From an uncultured Lachnoclostridium sp. (lineage in GTDB: Bacteria > Bacillota > Clostridia > Lachnospirales > Lachnospiraceae), in the NCBI GenBank assembly GCA_930986645.1, contig CAKNJS010000005.1, forward strand, positions 1 to 64,000: a DNA stretch of 64,000 bases. The letters run 5' to 3'. Positions 26,447-35,059 of this stretch are shown piece after piece (within the stretch, counting starts at the first letter, position 1; the number at the start of each line of letters is the position of its first letter). The translations under genes were made by a program, and so were the position numbers. The notes beneath the pieces are model-generated. The model was not told where the DNA came from. It was given only the letters and a program-made list of their open reading frames with translations, and did not search any database.

Positions 26447-27082
26447 ATGAAAAAGAAGAAAATTGCAGGAGTTGTGCTCGCAGCCGTAACAGCATTAAGC
26501 ATTACGGCCTGTGGAGGATTCAGCGCGGAGGATGCATCTGCGTATGTAAAATCTGCACTGGATGCTGAGTACAAGGCAGATTTTGATGAGTATGTCAAAC
26601 AGACGGATTCCACTCAGGAAGAGGCTGAAGCAATGTATCAGGAAGGTCTGGATACGATAACAGCAGGCTTCGGGCTTGATTCACTGGGAATTTCAGATGA
26701 GCTGGCAGAACAGTATCGTGATGTTGCAGCAGATCTGCTGGCACTTGCCAAATACGAAGTGAAAGACGCGTCGGAAGATGGAGACGGGTATGCAGTAGAA
26801 GTATCCTATGAACCATATGTGGGAATGCAGACCATTGATCAGGACTTAAATGCTGCTTTGGAAGAAATTACCGCATCGATATCAGATGTTCAGAGTGAAG
26901 AAGAATTAAATGAGATGGTGTATCAGAAAGTGTTGGAAATTCTTCAGCAGAAGGTTGCAGAGCCGGAGTATGGAGATGCAGAAACGTACACGATACATGT
27001 AACGAAAGGATCAGATAACGTGTACAGTATCAATCAGGATGATCTGGTTGGACTGGATTATGCGATGTTCCCGAGTGAATAA
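26447..27082 (+). CDS. Putative lipoprotein, DUF5105-like
   Basis: A 211-residue exported lipoprotein. A basic N-terminus (MKKKK) and a hydrophobic stretch end in the lipobox SITAC at residues ~17-21, which would be cleaved before Cys and lipidated. The mature part is acidic, predicted mostly helical (residues ~24-110), followed by strands. It resembles DUF5105-type proteins of Lachnospiraceae but I am not certain of the family. Monocistronic with its own consensus promoter. Function unknown; it would sit on the outer face of the membrane. Confidence 0.7.
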   Translation: MKKKKIAGVVLAAVTALSITACGGFSAEDASAYVKSALDAEYKADFDEYVKQTDSTQEEAEAMYQEGLDTITAGFGLDSLGISDELAEQYRDVAADLLALAKYEVKDASEDGDGYAVEVSYEPYVGMQTIDQDLNAALEEITASISDVQSEEELNEMVYQKVLEILQQKVAEPEYGDAETYTIHVTKGSDNVYSINQDDLVGLDYAMFPSE

Positions 27083-27090
27083 TTTGTGTA

Positions 27091-27119
27091 TTGCAATTGG
27101 TTTTTAAAGATGATATAAT
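27091..27119 (+). promoter_or_regulatory. Promoter of tRNA-Leu(CAA)
   Basis: TTGCAA (27091-27096), 17-bp spacer, TATAAT (27114-27119). A small hairpin (tggtttcc/ggaaacc) lies in the leader before the tRNA. Confidence 0.75.
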
Positions 27120-27153
27120 CATATCTGGTTTCCTGCGGGAAACCGGATGATAA

Positions 27154-27235
27154 GCCGCTGTGGCGGAATTGGCAGACGCACTTGACTCAAAATCAAGCGG
27201 TTCACCCCGTGCCGGTTCGAGTCCGGCCAGCGGCA
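27154..27235 (+). tRNA. tRNA-Leu, anticodon CAA
   Basis: An 82-nt tRNA with a long variable arm. Acceptor GCCGCTG (27154-27160) pairs with CAGCGGC (27228-27234). The anticodon stem cttga/tcaag encloses loop ctCAAaa, giving anticodon CAA (codon UUG). The T arm gccggTTCGAGTccggc is intact. CCA is not encoded. Confidence 0.95.
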
Positions 27236-27246
27236 TTTACAAATTC

Positions 27247-27280
27247 AGCTCTTTAGCTTCCGGCTAGAGAGCTTTTTCTT
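27247..27280 (+). terminator. Terminator of tRNA-Leu(CAA)
   Basis: An 11-bp stem, agctctttagc (27247-27257) with gctagagagct (27263-27273) and one wobble pair, followed by TTTTCTTTTT. Confidence 0.85.
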
Positions 27281-27320
27281 TTTGAAGTTCACTGAATTTT
27301 AAAATATATTGACCTGATCT

Positions 27321-27366
27321 AAAAATTTCCAGTATTGCATACTTGTATACAATACTGGAAATTTTT
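27321..27366. repeat. 46-bp near-perfect palindrome
   Basis: Perfect 17-bp arms 27321-27337 (aaaaatttccagtattg) and 27350-27366, with inner atac/gtat around a TT apex. A-rich and T-rich ends would make a bidirectional terminator, but tRNA-Leu already has one 50 bp upstream. Confidence 0.75.
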
Positions 27367-27463
27367 ATCTTGCATCTTTTTATACTTAATGTTAATCTAA
27401 ACTTGTATCAGTATCTATATCTATAAATAATTAGTAAGGTGTAAGGAGGGAAGTATACATACG

Positions 27464-29713
27464 ATGAAGAAAAACAAATTACTGATATGTGCGCTTTTCA
27501 TGTCGATGGTTCTGACTGTACTGCCGGGCATGGAAAGCTATGCGGCCGGAGAAACGGGGGAGAATGCCGCATCGACAGAGCTTCAGGATGAGAACAGTCA
27601 GCGTCTGGAAACGGTTACCGCCATGGATGAGGAAGGAGACATCTATGAGGTAGGGGAGACAGACGGAACGGTAGAAGAAAGCTCCGCTCAGTCTGCTGAA
27701 GATGAATCGGACGATACAGAACCAGCTCCGAAAAACGGGATTGCACTGTTTTCCATGAGATCTGCTGACAATGTCAGCATGAAAGTTGTTAATTTTAACA
27801 CGAAAGGAAATGATACTACAGATTTCAGCTATTCGGGAGGAAGCGGTTACACGAACGGCGCCTACGGTGCGGATGCGGCATATCTGGGCACAGATAAAAG
27901 CGGCAATATCCGGTTTATGCTTGGCGGTGTTACAGGAACCGTGAAAAAATCTGAGGTTCAGGTGCTGGATTACAGCTCGATTGGGAATAATGTAAGTTAT
28001 TATCAGGTCTCGGGCGGAAAACTGATCCATTATATATCCTATAATCTGAATCAGAAACCGAAGTCTTCTATAAATAACGGACCGGCTCCGTCATATTTGA
28101 GTGAAGGCGTTAAGTATTACAGCTACGACGGCCACTATTTTTATGATGATTATAAAACGATGCTTGGAGATTATCAGAATAGTGCAAATGGTACTTCGGC
28201 TGTGAATTCGGGAAATCCATTTTATAATTATTTCCAGTTTCTTGATATGAACAGTTCCACAAGTTATAGTGGAGATGAACTGAATGATATCCTGAACAGT
28301 AAAATAACCTCATCAAGTTCAAAGCTTAAGGGAACAGGCACACTTTTTGTTAAATACCAGAATCAATACAGTGTAAATGCACTTCTTTCCCTTGGAATTG
28401 CTGCAAACGAAAGCGCATGGGGGACAAGCAATATTTGCATGAAAAAAAATAATCTGTTCGGCCTCAGTGCATTTGATAAAACACCGGGAGAAAGCTCGAA
28501 TTATTTCGCAAGTGTTGAAGATTGTATACGTGAATTCATGTCCGAATGGATGGCTGACGGATATCTCAGTTCCAGTGATTGGAGAAATCATGGTGAACTT
28601 CTGGGAAATAAAGGTGAAGGTATTAACGTAAGTTACGCATCGGATCCTTACTGGGGCGAAAAAGCGGCTGCAATTGCATGGGAACTGGATGCAGCAGGCG
28701 GAAGTCATGACTATCTTGGAATCAGCTCCGATGACAGCAGTGACTCAAGTGATGTATCAGACACACCGGATTCCGGTAATACACCGCCGGCAGATACGGA
28801 GCAGCCATCGGATACAGATACATCCACGGGTACAGACCAGCCGGAAAAACCGGAGACTCCGTCAGACGGTGAAATCGTAACGGATACAGATACAACCACA
28901 GAAGCGGACCAGCCGGAAAAACCGGAGACTCCGTCAAACGGTGAGATCGTAACGGATACAGATACAACCACAGAAGCGGACCAGCCGGAAAAACCGGAGA
29001 CTCCGTCAAACGGTGAGATCGTAACGGATACAGATACAACCACAGCGGCGGACCAGCCGGAAAAACCGGAGAAACCTGCGGATGACGAAATCGTATTGGA
29101 TGCAGATACAGGCGAGCCGTCTGTGAAAGATGAAAAACCGTCAGATGACGCGGAAACTCCGCAGACTGTAAATGATCCGGCTTCCAATGCCGCAGAGACG
29201 CCGTCAGCAGCGGCTTCAGACAGAACTCTTGTAAATACGGATCAGAAGATTAAAGTCAGCGGGAAGCTCTCAGCGGATGCTGCATTAGATATCCGGCAGG
29301 TTGAACCAAACTCAGAACAATACAATTCTTATGTATCTGCTGATCCGGTAAAAGGCAAAGAAATTCTCGGAGTGTATGATATCAAACTGACAGGAACGCT
29401 GGACGGCAATGCTCAGCTTACATTCCAGATCGGTACGGAATACAATGGAAGAAACGTGATTATCCTTCATTATGCCGATGACGGAAGTTATGAAACTTAT
29501 AGGGCAGTTGTGAAAAACGGGCAGGTATCAATCAGTGTGAAAGGTTTTTCCCCGTATGTCATCGCACTGGATGACGCGTCCCTTGGTACTGATACGGGAA
29601 GCAGGGCTCCTCAGACCGGAGATACAGGAAATCCGGGATTGTGGATTGCTTTGATGGTATTATCTGCATCCATCTGCACATCGGCGCTTTTGAGGAGAAA
29701 GATGGCCGGATAG
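27464..29713 (+). CDS. Cell-wall-anchored N-acetylglucosaminidase-type surface protein with tandem repeats
   Basis: A 749-residue exported protein. A signal peptide ends near residue 28 (MESYAA). An acidic linker follows, then an SH3-like/structural part and a glucosaminidase-family domain (~260-425), with NALLSLGIAANESAWGTS carrying the presumed catalytic Glu and KKNNLFGLSAFD the family's follow-up motif. Residues ~458-537 are three exact-length 24-residue repeats (DQPEKPETPSNGEIV...) plus a partial fourth. A strand-rich domain (~590-700) precedes a sortase-type tail: APQTGD, hydrophobic segment, RRK. It probably trims peptidoglycan at the surface. The start has AAGGAGGG upstream. Confidence 0.82.
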   Translation: MKKNKLLICALFMSMVLTVLPGMESYAAGETGENAASTELQDENSQRLETVTAMDEEGDIYEVGETDGTVEESSAQSAEDESDDTEPAPKNGIALFSMRSADNVSMKVVNFNTKGNDTTDFSYSGGSGYTNGAYGADAAYLGTDKSGNIRFMLGGVTGTVKKSEVQVLDYSSIGNNVSYYQVSGGKLIHYISYNLNQKPKSSINNGPAPSYLSEGVKYYSYDGHYFYDDYKTMLGDYQNSANGTSAVNSGNPFYNYFQFLDMNSSTSYSGDELNDILNSKITSSSSKLKGTGTLFVKYQNQYSVNALLSLGIAANESAWGTSNICMKKNNLFGLSAFDKTPGESSNYFASVEDCIREFMSEWMADGYLSSSDWRNHGELLGNKGEGINVSYASDPYWGEKAAAIAWELDAAGGSHDYLGISSDDSSDSSDVSDTPDSGNTPPADTEQPSDTDTSTGTDQPEKPETPSDGEIVTDTDTTTEADQPEKPETPSNGEIVTDTDTTTEADQPEKPETPSNGEIVTDTDTTTAADQPEKPEKPADDEIVLDADTGEPSVKDEKPSDDAETPQTVNDPASNAAETPSAAASDRTLVNTDQKIKVSGKLSADAALDIRQVEPNSEQYNSYVSADPVKGKEILGVYDIKLTGTLDGNAQLTFQIGTEYNGRNVIILHYADDGSYETYRAVVKNGQVSISVKGFSPYVIALDDASLGTDTGSRAPQTGDTGNPGLWIALMVLSASICTSALLRRKMAG
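28835..29075 (+). repeat. 72-bp coding tandem repeat, three full copies plus a partial
   Basis: Copies at 28835-28906, 28907-28978 and 28979-29050, each starting gaccagccggaaaaaccgga, and a partial copy from 29051. The in-frame period gives 24 residues, so copy number can change without a frameshift. Confidence 0.92.
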
Positions 29714-29772
29714 CGGAGAAATGTCTTGAAGGACAAGAAGTAACAAATATAATATAGATAAATGATACATAG

Positions 29773-29820
29773 AAAAAAGAACCGCAGCAGCAGGAACTTC
29801 CAGCTGTTACGGTCCTTTTT
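29773..29820. terminator. Bidirectional terminator between convergent genes
   Basis: An imperfect long stem (AAAAAGAACCGcagcag with ctgttaCGGTCCTTTTT) has an A-run on one side and a T-run on the other. It serves the surface protein and the HAD gene. Confidence 0.75.
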
Positions 29821-29844
29821 CTGTCCGCTGTTATCGATGCCCTG

Positions 29845-30465
29845 TTACGGGAGCAGTTTTGTGAGATCGGAAAATGCATGGATCCGGGTCTGGGCATCCG
29901 GCACATCGCCAAATCCGTATTCTGCAAAAATAAAAGGAATGCCGGCTGCCTTGCAGGAATCAGCGTCTCCCTGCGTATCTCCCACGTATACGGGAGACTG
30001 CAGGTTGTTCCTTTCAATCAGCATGCGGATTGTTTCGCCCTTGGGAACCTGTGTCTCCCCAAAGCAGAGATGATCCCGGATGTATGGAGCGAGTCCTGTT
30101 GTGCGGAGCATGACCTCGATGTACCCGCACTGGCAGTTGCTCACAATATAGAGGGGGCAGCTGAGAGAAAGCTCTTTTATGGTTCTGGCTACATCCGGAT
30201 AGAGAATTCCGGGATGGTCTTCCAGATAGCGGTTCTCCTCATCGAAACATACATCAAGAAGTTCCATGCGTTCTTTTACACTCAGGCCGGGAAAGAGTGT
30301 GTCAGCAATCTCGGTCATTGTCTTGCCGAATACCCTGCTCAATGAAACCGGTTCAAGAGTGAGATTGAGAGAGGAATGTTCCCTGATTGCTTTATTCCAA
30401 GACTCAGCCACGGATTTTGTAGAATCCCAGAGAGTCCCGTCTACATCGAAGATAATGCTGTCCAT
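29845..30465 (-). CDS. HAD-family hydrolase
   Basis: A 206-residue haloacid-dehalogenase-type phosphatase. Motif I FDVDGTLWDST at residues 5-15, motif II in LYIVSNCQCGY (~106), motif III/IV VYVGDTQGDADSCKAAG (~163) after Lys in VPKGETI. The helical cap is at residues ~16-85. It resembles PGMB/phosphoglycolate-type phosphatases; substrate unknown. It is convergent with the surface protein gene and divergent from polA. The ATG at 30465 is preceded by a ribosome site reading AAAGGAGCC on the minus strand. Confidence 0.83.
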   Translation of the reverse strand: MDSIIFDVDGTLWDSTKSVAESWNKAIREHSSLNLTLEPVSLSRVFGKTMTEIADTLFPGLSVKERMELLDVCFDEENRYLEDHPGILYPDVARTIKELSLSCPLYIVSNCQCGYIEVMLRTTGLAPYIRDHLCFGETQVPKGETIRMLIERNNLQSPVYVGDTQGDADSCKAAGIPFIFAEYGFGDVPDAQTRIHAFSDLTKLLP

Positions 30466-30620
30466 AATAATCTGGCTCCTTTACAATTGAAATGTTACAT
30501 TGTCTTTCATGATACCACAAAAACATCCTTTTAAAAAGAAGATTTTTAGTGTATACTTGAGTAATGGCTATGGGCGGCCGCGGTCTGCGGTATGCCCGGA
30601 TACGGATGGAGGCAGAGCTG

Positions 30621-33236
30621 ATGAGCGAAAAAATCGTACTGATAGACGGACACAGCATATTGAACCGTGCATTCTACGGCGTACCGGATCTGACGAATTC
30701 GGAAGGGCTGCACACAAATGCCGTGTATGGATTTTTGAATATTATGTTTAAAATACTGGACGAAGAACAGCCGGAGTATCTGACTGTCACTTTTGACGTG
30801 CATGCGCCTACTTTCCGGCACAAGATGTATGCGGATTATAAAGGAACCCGTAAGCCGATGGCAGAGGAGTTAAGACAGCAGGTACCGGTGATCAAGGAAG
30901 TGCTTCAGGCGATGGATATCGAGATTATCGAGAAAGAAGGTCTTGAGGCTGATGATCTGCTTGGTACAATCTCCCATCTGTGTGAGGAAAAGGGAATGGA
31001 TGTATCCATTATTTCCGGAGACCGTGATACGCTTCAGCTTGCGACCGAACATGTGAAGATCCGGATTCCGAAGACAAAGCAGGGCAGAACAGAGGTGGAA
31101 GATTATAATGCCGCCGACGTGAAAGAGCGCTATGGGGTCACGCCGAAAGAGTTTATTGATGTGAAAGCGCTGATGGGAGATGCTTCTGATAATATACCGG
31201 GTGTACCCGGAGTAGGTGAGAAGACAGCTACCAAAATCATACAGCAGTACCAGACTATCGAAAATGCGTATGCCCATGCGGATGAACTGAAACCTCCGAG
31301 GGCGAGCAAAAATCTGAAAGAGTACTGGGAACAGGCAAAGATGAGCAAAGTGCTGGCTACGATCGACATCCATGCAGATATTGATTTCGATCTGGAGAAA
31401 GCCCGGCATGGGAATCCGTATACAAGTGCGGCGCATGAGTGGTTTCAGAGACTGCAGTTCAAGAATATGCTCAGCAGGTTTGATGTGGAAGCGGTGTCCA
31501 ACGATGTAGAGGCATCTTTTCGGGAAGTGACGGAGATAAAGGAGATCGAAGCCGTATTTGCCGAGGCAGAGCGGGCGGAGTGCGTTGGCGCTGCATTTTC
31601 CAGAGATCCGGGAAATGTGCTGCCGCTTTTTGCCCATCCGTCGGGATATGGCAGAATATCTCTTGCGTGGGGAAAGGACAGGATCGTCTCGATTCCCTGT
31701 GACATGGATATGAATTTTGAGAAGCTTGCAGAACGTCTGTCACATCTCGCAGGAAAGGTGAAATGTTTTTCCATGTGCGGACTGAAGGAGAATCTTTCAT
31801 GGCTTCCAGATGTAAAGCGTGACAGCAGTTTTGACGTCATTGTGGCGGCTTACCTGCTCAATCCTCTGAAGAGCGACTATGATTACGAAGATGTGGCAAG
31901 AGAACATCTGGGACTTATGATTGACGAAAAACTGGATGACGCCGCGAAATCCTGCTATGAAGCATATACTGCTTACGCGGCCGTACCTGTCCTTGAGAAA
32001 AAACTGGAGGATGCAGGGATGGACCGCCTTTTCCGCGATATTGAAATGCCCCTTGTATTTACCTTATACAATATGGAACAGGCAGGAGTAAAAGTAGAGG
32101 CGGAAGCTTTGAAAGCATATGGCGATCAGCTGGGAACAAGGATCGCAGAGCTGGAAAAAGAGATCTATGATCTGGCAGGGGAGGAATTCAATATTAACTC
32201 TCCAAAGCAGCTGGGGGTCATTCTTTTTGAAAAGCTGGGGATGCCCCACGCAAAGAAAACGAAGACTGGGTATTCGACAGCGGCAGACGTGCTGGACAAG
32301 CTTGCGCCGGACTATCCGATCGTGGCAAAGATACTGGAATACAGGCAGCTTTCCAAATTAAAATCCACTTACGCGGATGGCTTGGCAGCTTTTATTGGTC
32401 CGGACGGACGGATACATGGAAAATTCAATCAGACAGTGACTGCGACGGGGAGACTCAGCAGCACAGAGCCGAATCTCCAGAATATTCCGGTGAGGATGGA
32501 ATTGGGACGGCTGATCCGGAAAGTCTTCGTGCCGAAGGAAGGATGTGTGTTCGTGGATGCGGATTATTCCCAGATCGAGCTTAGAATCCTCGCGCACTGC
32601 TCCGGAGATGAACAGCTCATACAGGCGTACCGGGAGGCGAGAGATATCCACAGAATGACGGCGTCACAGGTATTCCATACACCGTTTGACGAGGTGACAG
32701 ATCTGCAGCGGCGCAATGCCAAAGCGGTAAACTTCGGTATCGTATACGGGATCAGTTCCTTCGGCCTGAGTCAGGATCTGAGTATTACGAGAAAGGAAGC
32801 GGCTCAGTATATCGACCATTATTTTGAAACATATCCCGGGATTAAGAAGTTCCTTGACGACTCGGTGGCCAATGCAAAAGAAAAAGGATATGCCGTAACT
32901 CTGTTCGGGAGAAGAAGGCCGGTTCCGGAATTGAAATCCAGCAATTTCATGCAGCGCAGTTTCGGAGAAAGGGTTGCTATGAATGCCCCGATTCAGGGAA
33001 CGGCAGCTGATATTATCAAGATCGCCATGATCGGCGTGGATGAAGAACTGAGAAAGAGAAAGATGAAATCCAGACTGATCCTTCAGGTGCACGATGAACT
33101 TCTGATTGAAGCGGCTGAGGATGAAGAGGAAGAAGTAAAAGCAATTTTAAAAGATAAGATGGAGCATGCGGCAGATCTTTCCGTGCCGCTGATTGCGGAT
33201 ATGCATACCGGAACGAACTGGTATGAGGCAAAATAG
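30621..33236 (+). CDS. polA: DNA polymerase I
   Basis: Repair and Okazaki-fragment-maturation polymerase, 871 residues. N-terminal 5'-nuclease domain (~1-290), with LIDGHSILNRAFYG, EADDLLGT, SGDRDTLQL and the GVPGVGEKTA helix-hairpin-helix. The middle 3'-5' exonuclease fold (~300-470) lacks the DEDD carboxylates, so proofreading is probably absent, common in Firmicutes PolA. The polymerase domain has motif A DADYSQIELRILAH, motif B RRNAKAVNFGIVYG and motif C LQVHDELLIEA. The start at 30621 has GGAGG nine bases upstream; the frame extends 19 codons further without a ribosome site. It is followed by coaE and walJ. Confidence 0.96.
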   Translation: MSEKIVLIDGHSILNRAFYGVPDLTNSEGLHTNAVYGFLNIMFKILDEEQPEYLTVTFDVHAPTFRHKMYADYKGTRKPMAEELRQQVPVIKEVLQAMDIEIIEKEGLEADDLLGTISHLCEEKGMDVSIISGDRDTLQLATEHVKIRIPKTKQGRTEVEDYNAADVKERYGVTPKEFIDVKALMGDASDNIPGVPGVGEKTATKIIQQYQTIENAYAHADELKPPRASKNLKEYWEQAKMSKVLATIDIHADIDFDLEKARHGNPYTSAAHEWFQRLQFKNMLSRFDVEAVSNDVEASFREVTEIKEIEAVFAEAERAECVGAAFSRDPGNVLPLFAHPSGYGRISLAWGKDRIVSIPCDMDMNFEKLAERLSHLAGKVKCFSMCGLKENLSWLPDVKRDSSFDVIVAAYLLNPLKSDYDYEDVAREHLGLMIDEKLDDAAKSCYEAYTAYAAVPVLEKKLEDAGMDRLFRDIEMPLVFTLYNMEQAGVKVEAEALKAYGDQLGTRIAELEKEIYDLAGEEFNINSPKQLGVILFEKLGMPHAKKTKTGYSTAADVLDKLAPDYPIVAKILEYRQLSKLKSTYADGLAAFIGPDGRIHGKFNQTVTATGRLSSTEPNLQNIPVRMELGRLIRKVFVPKEGCVFVDADYSQIELRILAHCSGDEQLIQAYREARDIHRMTASQVFHTPFDEVTDLQRRNAKAVNFGIVYGISSFGLSQDLSITRKEAAQYIDHYFETYPGIKKFLDDSVANAKEKGYAVTLFGRRRPVPELKSSNFMQRSFGERVAMNAPIQGTAADIIKIAMIGVDEELRKRKMKSRLILQVHDELLIEAAEDEEEEVKAILKDKMEHAADLSVPLIADMHTGTNWYEAK

Positions 33237-33291
33237 GAATCTGCGCGGATGAAAAATATAAATGGACAGAGATGAGAGGCAGGAACACAGG

Positions 33292-33876
33292 ATGAAAGTG
33301 ATCGGTATCACAGGAGGAGTGGGCTCGGGCAAAAGCAGAGTCCTCGCGTATCTGGAGGAGGCGTACGGCGCTGTTATCTGCCAGATGGATGAAACTGCGC
33401 GGAGCCTGCAGAAAAAAGGAACCCGGTGTTTTGAACGGATTGTAGAAGTGTTCGGACATGAAATCCTTGATGCGCAGGGCGAACTGGACCGCGCAGCTCT
33501 GGGCGGTATTGTGTTTGCCAGTGAAGAGAAGCTGGCGCAGTTGAACGGGATTGTACATCCGGAGGTGATCCGGCATGTGGCGCAGGATATACAAAGTAAA
33601 AAAGCGCAGGGCAGAAGTCTGTATGTGGTGGAAGCCGCGCTGCTCCCGGATGTGGGAAAAGAGCTGTGCGACGAGCTGTGGTACATTTACGCTGATGAGA
33701 GTGTCCGCAGAAAGCGCCTGAAAGCATCCAGGGGATATACGGATGAAAAAATATCGCAGATGATCGCATCCCAGCCGCAGGAAGAACGGTTCCGTTCAAC
33801 CTGCAGCGTGGTAATCGACAACAGCGGTTCATTTGAGGATACTATGAAACAGATAGGAGACAGTTTGAAATTATGA
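33292..33876 (+). CDS. coaE: Dephospho-CoA kinase
   Basis: Last step of coenzyme A synthesis: phosphorylates the ribose 3'-OH of dephospho-CoA. It has 194 residues. The P-loop ITGGVGSGKS lies at residues 5-14, DETARSLQKKG (~33) is the substrate motif usually reading DADxIAR, and the lid region VRRKRLKASRGYTDEKI follows at ~130. The start at 33292 is taken because family proteins begin with MxxIGLTGG; an ATG at 33262 is in frame but has no ribosome site. polA-coaE is a common Firmicutes pair. It overlaps the next gene by ATGA. Confidence 0.92.
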   Translation: MKVIGITGGVGSGKSRVLAYLEEAYGAVICQMDETARSLQKKGTRCFERIVEVFGHEILDAQGELDRAALGGIVFASEEKLAQLNGIVHPEVIRHVAQDIQSKKAQGRSLYVVEAALLPDVGKELCDELWYIYADESVRRKRLKASRGYTDEKISQMIASQPQEERFRSTCSVVIDNSGSFEDTMKQIGDSLKL

Positions 33877-34670
33877 GAATGTGCAGCATTGCCAGCGGAA
33901 GCAGCGGCAACTGTATCTATGTGGGGAGCTACGATACGCATCTTCTTATCGATACAGGGATCAGCAAAAAGAGAATTGAGGAAGGGTTAAAGAAACTGGA
34001 AATAAAAGGGGACGAGCTGGACGGAATCCTGATCACCCATGAACATTCCGACCATATTCAGGGACTGGGAGTGTTCAGCAGAAAGTATGAGATACCGGTA
34101 TATGCCACGCCGGGGACGATAGAGGGAATCATGAGTTATTCCGGACTGGGACGCATGCCTGAGGGGCTGCTTCATCCGATTCACACGGATGAGCCGTTTG
34201 CGCTCGGGGATGTCACTGTAAATCCCTTTGCTATCTCCCATGACGCAAACGAACCTTCCGGGTACCGTCTGGAGTGCGGCGGAAAATCGGTTGCCGTTGC
34301 AACAGATCTAGGAAAGTACGATGACTATACAGTAAAACATCTGGAAAATCTGGATGCAGTACTTCTGGAGGCAAACCATGACATACATATGCTGGAAGCA
34401 GGAGGATACCCGTACTATTTAAAACAGCGGATACTCGGCGATAAAGGGCACCTGTCAAATGAATTGTCAGGGCGGCTGCTTTGTGATATACTACATGATA
34501 ATCTGAAGCACATTGTCCTTGGACATCTGAGCAAAGAGAATAACTATGCAAAACTTGCATATGAGACAGTAAAACTGGAAGTCACGCTTGCGGACAATGA
34601 TTACCGGGGAGAAGATCTGGATATGTTTGTTGCCAGCCGTGATACTGTTTCGGATATTATTACAGTCTGA
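33873..34670 (+). CDS. walJ: MBL-fold metallohydrolase of the WalJ/YycJ type
   Basis: A 265-residue cytosolic metallo-beta-lactamase-fold protein. The N-terminus SIASGSSGNCIYV is the YycJ hallmark. The HxHxDH metal motif reads THEHSDHIQG (~55-62), with further ligands in ISHDANEPSGY (~114), ATDLGKYDD (~143) and LEANHD (~170). YycJ-type proteins are DNA 5'-exonuclease-like and linked to coordinating replication with division in Firmicutes; that role is known for the family, not seen here. ATGA overlap with coaE indicates coupling. Confidence 0.87.
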   Translation: MRMCSIASGSSGNCIYVGSYDTHLLIDTGISKKRIEEGLKKLEIKGDELDGILITHEHSDHIQGLGVFSRKYEIPVYATPGTIEGIMSYSGLGRMPEGLLHPIHTDEPFALGDVTVNPFAISHDANEPSGYRLECGGKSVAVATDLGKYDDYTVKHLENLDAVLLEANHDIHMLEAGGYPYYLKQRILGDKGHLSNELSGRLLCDILHDNLKHIVLGHLSKENNYAKLAYETVKLEVTLADNDYRGEDLDMFVASRDTVSDIITV

Positions 34671-34687
34671 ATAAGGAGGAAAACAAA

Positions 34688-34960
34688 ATGAAAAAATGTA
34701 TTGTCACAGTGCTTGGAAAAGATACAGTTGGAATTGTCGCAAAGGTATGTACTTATCTGGCGGACAATAAGATCAATATTCTGGACATTTCCCAGACAAT
34801 TGTTCAGGGATATTTTAATATGATGGTGATCGCCGATGTCACAGAGCTCGGAAAAGACTTTACGGCGCTCTGCGACGAGATGGAGAAGCTGGGACAGGAA
34901 ATCGGTGTGAGCATTCACTGTCAGAGAGAAGATATTTTTGAAAAAATGCACAGACTGTAA
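34688..34960 (+). CDS. ACT-domain protein (UPF0237)
   Basis: A 90-residue single ACT domain beginning MKKCIVTVLGKDTVGIVAKVC, with NINILDISQTIVQGYFNMMV as the second strand-helix pair. ACT domains bind amino acids or similar small ligands. It lies directly before the UPF0210 gene, and the two families are commonly paired, suggesting joint function. AAGGAGG precedes the ATG. Ligand unknown. Confidence 0.9.
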   Translation: MKKCIVTVLGKDTVGIVAKVCTYLADNKINILDISQTIVQGYFNMMVIADVTELGKDFTALCDEMEKLGQEIGVSIHCQREDIFEKMHRL

Positions 34961-35059
34961 AAGGTGCCGTGCATTGCACCCGGACTGGAGCTTACATACA
35001 TCGGTAAAATATACGGCAAATATGCTGACAGTATAGAAAAGATTGCGAGGATATATACT

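Noticed and set aside
30621-33236. Loss of PolA proofreading residues as a novelty
   Set aside because: Degenerate 3'-5' exonuclease domains are ordinary in Firmicutes PolA.
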